The position numbers and the translations under genes are program-made. This document shows positions 59,619-64,000 of a stretch of 64,000 nt of DNA, in pieces. This stretch comes from Solitalea koreensis. GTDB taxonomy: Bacteria; Bacteroidota; Bacteroidia; Sphingobacteriales; Sphingobacteriaceae. Position 1 is the stretch's first letter; each line of letters begins with the position of its first letter. The stretch covers positions 5,809 to 69,808 of the forward strand of contig NZ_FXSZ01000010.1 in assembly GCF_900182575.1 (NCBI RefSeq). Direction: 5' to 3'. The notes beneath the pieces were generated by a model. That model saw only the letters and a program-made list of their open reading frames with translations, made no database searches and was not told the DNA's origin.

Positions 59619-61181
59619 TTATTTAGTTGTTGCATTCAGAGCGTTTTCAACCGCTTTGTTCAAGTCGAGTGATGCAGCAGCCTGACGTGGTGGGAAGTCT
59701 TTGAATGTTGCCATTAACTCATTTATATAGCCAATTGCAGGCTGTATAACCCACGATTTTTTCATGATGTGGCGGAAACCTGTTTCACCATCATAAACTT
59801 CAAAGGGATCTTTACGAAGGTTAAACAGCATAGGCATTGTATGTTTAACCATGTCTTCGTTATACTTTCCGTTTGGTTTTGTAGCAAATAGCAATTTCCA
59901 TGGCCCTACCCTAATACCTGAAAGCGAACTTTCATACCAATAATAATAATAGTTTCGGGCACTTGTATCAGTTTTTCCTTCCCAATAATTAAGGTTGTTA
60001 ATACCGTCTAGATAAACTTTATAGGTCATGTCGCCCACTATGTAGCCGTTTTTTAACTTCTCAGCAATCTTAGGTTCACCAACGGCAGCCATTACGGTAG
60101 GTAATATATCTTCGAGAGATGCAATGCCATTCCGATATTGACTCGCAGGAATATGTCCGGGCCAGCTTACCAGCAATGGCACTCGTACACCACCCTCCCA
60201 GGTTGTCATTTTTTCTCCGCGAAACATGGTCGTACCTGCATCGGGCCAGGTAGATTGTTCGGGGCCATTATCACTGGTATAGATAATAATTGTATTATCA
60301 TCTACACCCAATTGTTTCAAGTAATCCAATAACTGACCTACTTGCATATCATGCTCCATAAGACCTGAGCCAAATTTGTCAACGTCTTCGCTAATAGGAG
60401 TGGCGAGATTCTCATGTTCCTTTTTCAGGTGTGTATATACATGCATCCTGCTACTATTAAACCAAAGAAAGAAAGGTTTATTAGCATCCACCGCTTTTTT
60501 CATAAATACTTTTGACCTTGCTACGCAGGTATCATCAAAAGATTCCATTCCAATAATTGTGAGCGGGCCAAGGTCTTTTACGGTTTGTTTTCCAATCTTT
60601 CCAAATCGGGGATCAGCAGTAGCATCATCTTTGTCAGATGCATAGGATTCAATAATGCCTCTTGGTCCATATTTGTTCTTAAATGCTTTTGAATTCGGAT
60701 AATCGGGTTGCTGAGGTTCTTCCAATACATTTAGATGGTACAATATGCCATAGAACATATCGAAACCATGTACGGTTGGCAAATGCTCGTTGCGGTCGCC
60801 AAGGTGGTTTTTCCCAATTTGGCCAGTCATATAACCCATTGGCTTTAATAGGTTGGCTAAAGTAGGGTCTTCTTTTTTAAGGCCCAGTGGATTACCTGGC
60901 TGCCCTACTGTTGTTAACCCAGTACGAATGGGTAACTGTCCTGTAATTAAGGCAGCCCTGCCTGCAGTACAACTGGGTTGGGCATAACCGTCTGTAAATA
61001 AAATGCCCCCTTGAGCAATACGGTCAATATTGGGAGTTGGGTATTGCATACCATGAGAGTAACAACTCAGTGAATTGGGTGCAACATCATCTACCATAAT
61101 AATTAAAATGTTCGGTTTCTTTTGTGCATACAACTGGGCTGCAGCAAAAAGAATAAAAGCATTGATGACTAATTTTTTCAT
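59619..61181 (-). CDS. secreted arylsulfatase-like sulfatase
   Basis: 520 residues with a signal peptide (first ~19, ending LYA). Alkaline-phosphatase-superfamily metal site IMVDDVAPN (Asp31-Asp32) and the formylglycine site CTAGR, Cys71 in AQPSCTAGRAAL, followed by GNHL-type GKNHLGDRN and a C-terminal metal site TSDNGPE. Hydrolyses sulfate esters, probably outside the inner membrane; needs a formylglycine-generating enzyme that is not in the window. Substrate unknown. It lies in the cassette region, with its stop 39 bp from a core-like site. Confidence 0.9.
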   Translation of the reverse strand: MKKLVINAFILFAAAQLYAQKKPNILIIMVDDVAPNSLSCYSHGMQYPTPNIDRIAQGGILFTDGYAQPSCTAGRAALITGQLPIRTGLTTVGQPGNPLGLKKEDPTLANLLKPMGYMTGQIGKNHLGDRNEHLPTVHGFDMFYGILYHLNVLEEPQQPDYPNSKAFKNKYGPRGIIESYASDKDDATADPRFGKIGKQTVKDLGPLTIIGMESFDDTCVARSKVFMKKAVDANKPFFLWFNSSRMHVYTHLKKEHENLATPISEDVDKFGSGLMEHDMQVGQLLDYLKQLGVDDNTIIIYTSDNGPEQSTWPDAGTTMFRGEKMTTWEGGVRVPLLVSWPGHIPASQYRNGIASLEDILPTVMAAVGEPKIAEKLKNGYIVGDMTYKVYLDGINNLNYWEGKTDTSARNYYYYWYESSLSGIRVGPWKLLFATKPNGKYNEDMVKHTMPMLFNLRKDPFEVYDGETGFRHIMKKSWVIQPAIGYINELMATFKDFPPRQAAASLDLNKAVENALNATTK

Positions 61182-61257
61182 GAGAAATTAAAGTTTTAAT
61201 TTAATGCTATTTATTTTATCCATTATAATTTTTTTGTCCAATAGCATGACCGCTAAT

Positions 61258-62931
61258 CGAGTCACTCAAGGGAATTGCACCCTCACGTTCTCACGGAACC
61301 GTGCTTGAGACTCTCACCTCACACGGCTCTTCTTGTTTATAAATCACAAATTAATAGCCTATGGATGTACCAATTGCCAATGCGGAAATAGCTGGGGGCT
61401 GGTTTTATACTTTTGTTTCAACCATTTAATTGAATCGTATTTGTATAAGCCTTTCTCCCATTTCACCCATTTTAATAGTCGTGCATTCAACTGATTCCAA
61501 ACATAACGCATATGCCCATGTGAGAATTTATGAAAGTAATTCATGATTCCACGTATTATTGGACAGAGTTCTTTCGCTAGTTTTTCTATGCAAACTCTCC
61601 GTTTATGAATAGCTAACGATTTGAACTTTTGCAGTATAATCGTTCTGGATTTAGTGCTGATAAATACACTCGGTACCACTGAAATTTTGTCTTTGAACTT
61701 CACGCTATTGGGCCGTATGGTAAAACCTAGAAAATCGTAACTCTTCGGATATTTCTTTTCTGATTTCCCTCGCAAGTTTACGATCTTGGTCTTTATCGGA
61801 TGCAAGGTAAGCTTACACGCTACCATACGTTGCGTAATTTTACCAAGTACAAATTGAGCTTGCTTTTCCGTTTTGCAATGCACTACAATATCATCCGCAT
61901 AGCGTTCAAAGGGCTTTTCAGGATGCTCTTTTTCCATCCATTTGTCGAAAACTACATGCAGAAAAATATTCGCTAATAATGGACTGATCACTCCTCCTTG
62001 CGGTGTGCCAAGTTCTGTTTTCATGCAGTGTCCGTCTTGGCGAGCAACGCCTGCTTTTAACCATCTTGCTACATACAGCAGCACCCATTTTTCTTTGCAA
62101 TAGTGGCTCACTGCTTTCATCAAAAGTTCATGGTCGATGGTATCAAAGAAGCCTTTGATGTCCAGATCTATCACAAAATCATGATTGAAGGAATTGCGGT
62201 TGGCTTGTGCCACCGCATCATGACAACTCCGATGCGGGCGATATCCGTACGAACTTTCGTGAAATAAGGGCTCTACCTGCTTTTCTAACTGGTGCTTTAC
62301 TACTTCTTGGGCAATGCGGTCTAAAAGGGTGGGGATGCCTAATTGACGCACTCCTCCGGCTTTCTTCGCAATGTCTACTTGGCGTACAGGCCCGGGAAAA
62401 TAACTGCCCGAGGTAAGTCTGTTCCATAGTTGGTAGAGTTCGGTTTTCTTGTATTTATCCAAGTATTCCCAACTCATCCCATCTATTCCCGAACTTCCTT
62501 TATTGGCCTTTACTTTTTTGTATGCCTGCCACACCATTACTTTGGTAATTGGTTGTGATTTTGTCTCAAAATAATCAATCATCCCATAACTGGTTGTAAA
62601 TTGGTTTGAAACTAAACAAGCTAAGTCCTTCGCTCCAGTATCTTTCAATACCTTCCTCGCTACTACGGCTTAGTCTGCCACCGTTATCTCGCTTCATCCT
62701 TTTGCGTCTGTTTCCTCTCTCGATTTGGCAGAGCGATAACGATTTCACTTGTTCCATAAAACAGCCTGTATTGCATTCCTGCCAACTTTACCCCGGATGT
62801 TGCGTAACCAGTAATCAGGTTTCCGTTACACTTTGTCGCAAATACAAACGTAGCTACTTGCTTTCAACATCGTTTATTGCCCTTACGAGGCTTAATAGTT
62901 GGTTCAATTTATTCAGCTCTGCAATACGCAC
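61258..62931 (-). mobile_element. group II intron
   Basis: The 5' end is GTGCG at 62931 (group II consensus), the 34-nt domain V is at 61296-61329 (GAGCCGTGTG...AGCACGGTTC with central GAGA-type loop), then a domain VI hairpin to about 61262. The encoded reverse transcriptase lies between. Length about 1.67 kb. The exact 3' splice point (61256-61260) is uncertain. Sequence right after it begins (T)TAGCGGTCATGC, like the core ends in this region. Confidence 0.85.
61359..62648 (-). CDS. ltrA: group II intron reverse transcriptase/maturase
   Basis: 429 residues (Met22 at 62585 is an equally likely start). RT motifs GSSGIDGMS, DLDIKGFFDTIDH, LGTPQGGVISPLLANIFL and RYADDIVVHC (YADD catalytic) are intact; the maturase domain ends the protein with KFSHGHMRYVWNQLNARL. 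No HNH endonuclease domain is seen, as in bacterial classes that target single-stranded or structured DNA. It splices and moves its intron, which encloses it. Confidence 0.92.
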   Translation of the reverse strand: MKDTGAKDLACLVSNQFTTSYGMIDYFETKSQPITKVMVWQAYKKVKANKGSSGIDGMSWEYLDKYKKTELYQLWNRLTSGSYFPGPVRQVDIAKKAGGVRQLGIPTLLDRIAQEVVKHQLEKQVEPLFHESSYGYRPHRSCHDAVAQANRNSFNHDFVIDLDIKGFFDTIDHELLMKAVSHYCKEKWVLLYVARWLKAGVARQDGHCMKTELGTPQGGVISPLLANIFLHVVFDKWMEKEHPEKPFERYADDIVVHCKTEKQAQFVLGKITQRMVACKLTLHPIKTKIVNLRGKSEKKYPKSYDFLGFTIRPNSVKFKDKISVVPSVFISTKSRTIILQKFKSLAIHKRRVCIEKLAKELCPIIRGIMNYFHKFSHGHMRYVWNQLNARLLKWVKWEKGLYKYDSIKWLKQKYKTSPQLFPHWQLVHP

Positions 62932-62966
62932 CTACAGTGGTCGTTCCCGCTGTTTTTCCTTATCGC

Positions 62967-63740
62967 TCACCACAAATCCGTTTCCATCATTTGCAGCATA
63001 AGGTTTTTTCTAATTAACTCTTTCATAGGATAAGTCGCCTTGAAAGTTGTATCATTTTCAAGTTCCAATATCATAAATGGTTGCCCGAGAAATTTTTTGT
63101 CCGTATGCTTAATTGCTTTTACAATATCAAAGTTGTATTTGGTGTCGATATTATTGTCCCAATAAACAACGATTTTGTTTTCGTCAAGTTTATATGGAAA
63201 CATTAGCCAGCATTCTGGTGAATAAGAAACGGCTAAGGTGTCTTTGTATTGAAAATGCAACGCTAAAGAGGCACTACTGTCTTGAAGCTTTACCCAAGTG
63301 CTATAAGAATTATCTGCGACAATTTCTGATATGTTCTTAAATGAAAGTCTTTTTGTTGGCGTCTCTGTCTGTTCTGTCTCTGCTTTGTCAATGCTGTCGA
63401 TTTGATTTCGAAACTTTATCCACCAGCCAGCACCAAACTTGCTTTCCAAATGGTCAACCATTTCCTCATTGTAATATTCTGTCCCATTTATAATGTCTGT
63501 TGTAACATTGCAACCGAATAGATAAAAGTTAAAGCCGTAGGAGTTTGCTAATTTTTGTTTTTGCTCAAAGTTCAATGGCATTTCTCCAATTTCAACAATT
63601 TGTATTTTTCCGTTTTTAATATCTTGTCCCGCAGACCAAAAGTTGTATGGCGTAAAAAGCCCAAATGCGAAACGAAGTCCGATATAAAGTCCACCGAAAA
63701 GTAGAATTGTCAAAAGTCCGTATGTGAATTTTCTTTTCAA
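62967..63740 (-). CDS. unknown membrane-anchored protein
   Basis: 257 residues. One N-terminal anchor (TYGLLTILLFGGLYIGLRFA) then a soluble, probably periplasmic domain of mixed alpha/beta character (WSAGQDIKNGKIQIVEIGEM; YNEEMVDHLESKFGAGWWIK; Asp/Lys-rich C-terminus). I do not recognise the family. It is minus strand like its neighbours; its stop is 35 bp from the group II intron 5' end, and a core-like repeat (63783-63914) lies upstream, consistent with a cassette gene. Confidence 0.55.
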   Translation of the reverse strand: MKRKFTYGLLTILLFGGLYIGLRFAFGLFTPYNFWSAGQDIKNGKIQIVEIGEMPLNFEQKQKLANSYGFNFYLFGCNVTTDIINGTEYYNEEMVDHLESKFGAGWWIKFRNQIDSIDKAETEQTETPTKRLSFKNISEIVADNSYSTWVKLQDSSASLALHFQYKDTLAVSYSPECWLMFPYKLDENKIVVYWDNNIDTKYNFDIVKAIKHTDKKFLGQPFMILELENDTTFKATYPMKELIRKNLMLQMMETDLW

Positions 63741-63782
63741 TGTTCTGTTTCTGTAGTTATTTAGGTGTCGTCCTAAAATGCC

Positions 63783-63914
63783 CTATAACGTTTGGGCGCT
63801 TGGCGCAGTGGCGGATTTCGGAGCACTAATCTGTCAATACACCACAAAAGTTGATGCGTGGTAGAATGTTCAATTAACCACGTCTCCCGCCATTGAGCCA
63901 AACCCGTGTTGAAC
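63783..63914 (-). repeat. attC-like inverted repeat upstream of the unknown gene
   Basis: Plus-strand ends CTATAAC (63783-63789) and GTTGAAC (63908-63914; fits GTTRRRY exactly). Inner arms GTTTGGGCGCTTGGCG.AGTGGCGG and CCGCCATTGAGCCAAACCCG pair with bulges; the loop holds a second short hairpin ACCAC/GTGGT. Length 132 bp, in the normal attC size range. Confidence 0.55.
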
Positions 63915-63947
63915 TAAACCTTCGGTAGCCTTAACTGCGAAGATTGG

Positions 63948-63955
63948 TATCTTTG
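63948..63955 (+). promoter_or_regulatory. -7-like element near the right edge
   Basis: TATCTTTG exactly fits TAnnTTTG and points right, 22 bp before ATGATGACA. The frame there stops after a few codons, so no gene can be confirmed before the window ends. Confidence 0.3.
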
Positions 63956-64000
63956 ATAAACATATTAAAATATTCAATGATGACAAAAAAAGAGCATTGA

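Noticed and set aside
54303..63914. CRISPR array
   Set aside because: Repeats are few, long, inverted and separated by whole genes; no short regular repeat-spacer pattern and no cas genes anywhere in the window.

Overview
The window is chromosomal DNA of a low-GC member of the phylum Bacteroidota. Evidence: a type IX secretion/gliding-type gene set (CHU_C-domain surface protein, PorP/SprF-like protein, OmpA/PD40 protein), DUF4290 beside murA, putative promoters of the TAnnTTTG type, few recognisable Shine-Dalgarno sequences, and tRNA genes without an encoded CCA. A Sphingobacteriales-like origin (Pedobacter/Solitalea relatives) is my guess only.

Positions 1-50,000 are mostly ordinary housekeeping DNA. 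In order: DUF4290 protein and murA (with the fosfomycin-insensitive Asp in place of the catalytic Cys); a LysE exporter; a secreted C1 peptidase; a cystathionine beta-synthase-type enzyme; a GT3 (eukaryotic-type) glycogen synthase; the type IX-associated trio at 8.4-15.4 kb; tig-clpP-clpX; tRNA-Leu(UAG); a BtuF-like protein; a GT-C glycosyltransferase with a J-domain protein; a CDGSH protein; a tetR-tolC-adaptor-RND efflux operon; purB; an Nfu-type Fe-S protein; an inositol monophosphatase; GtrA; mtaB; ubiX; two thioredoxin-fold proteins around tRNA-Arg(UCU); a small HUH-type replication protein with a zinc-ribbon-like partner, next to a decayed DUF4421 gene; and a carbohydrate block with a GH15 enzyme, tkt-rpiB on the plus strand and gnd-zwf-pgl on the minus strand (oxidative plus non-oxidative pentose phosphate enzymes).

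Positions 50,000-54,300 are a gene graveyard (several frameshifted or truncated genes, one intact 49-residue membrane protein) with one healthy ABC-F gene.

Positions 54,300-64,000 are accessory DNA. Every intact gene there is on the minus strand: a DUF998 membrane protein, a CPBP protease, an alpha/beta hydrolase lipoprotein, a ParD/ParE toxin-antitoxin pair, a sulfatase, a group II intron with its reverse transcriptase, and an unknown membrane-anchored protein. They are separated by imperfect inverted repeats with recurring GTTA/TAAC ends. Two 217-bp direct repeats start and stop at such ends, and one gene's stop codon lies inside such an end. I read this as a candidate integron-like cassette array without a visible integrase (a CALIN). 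That is an inference from sequence pattern, not a computed result.
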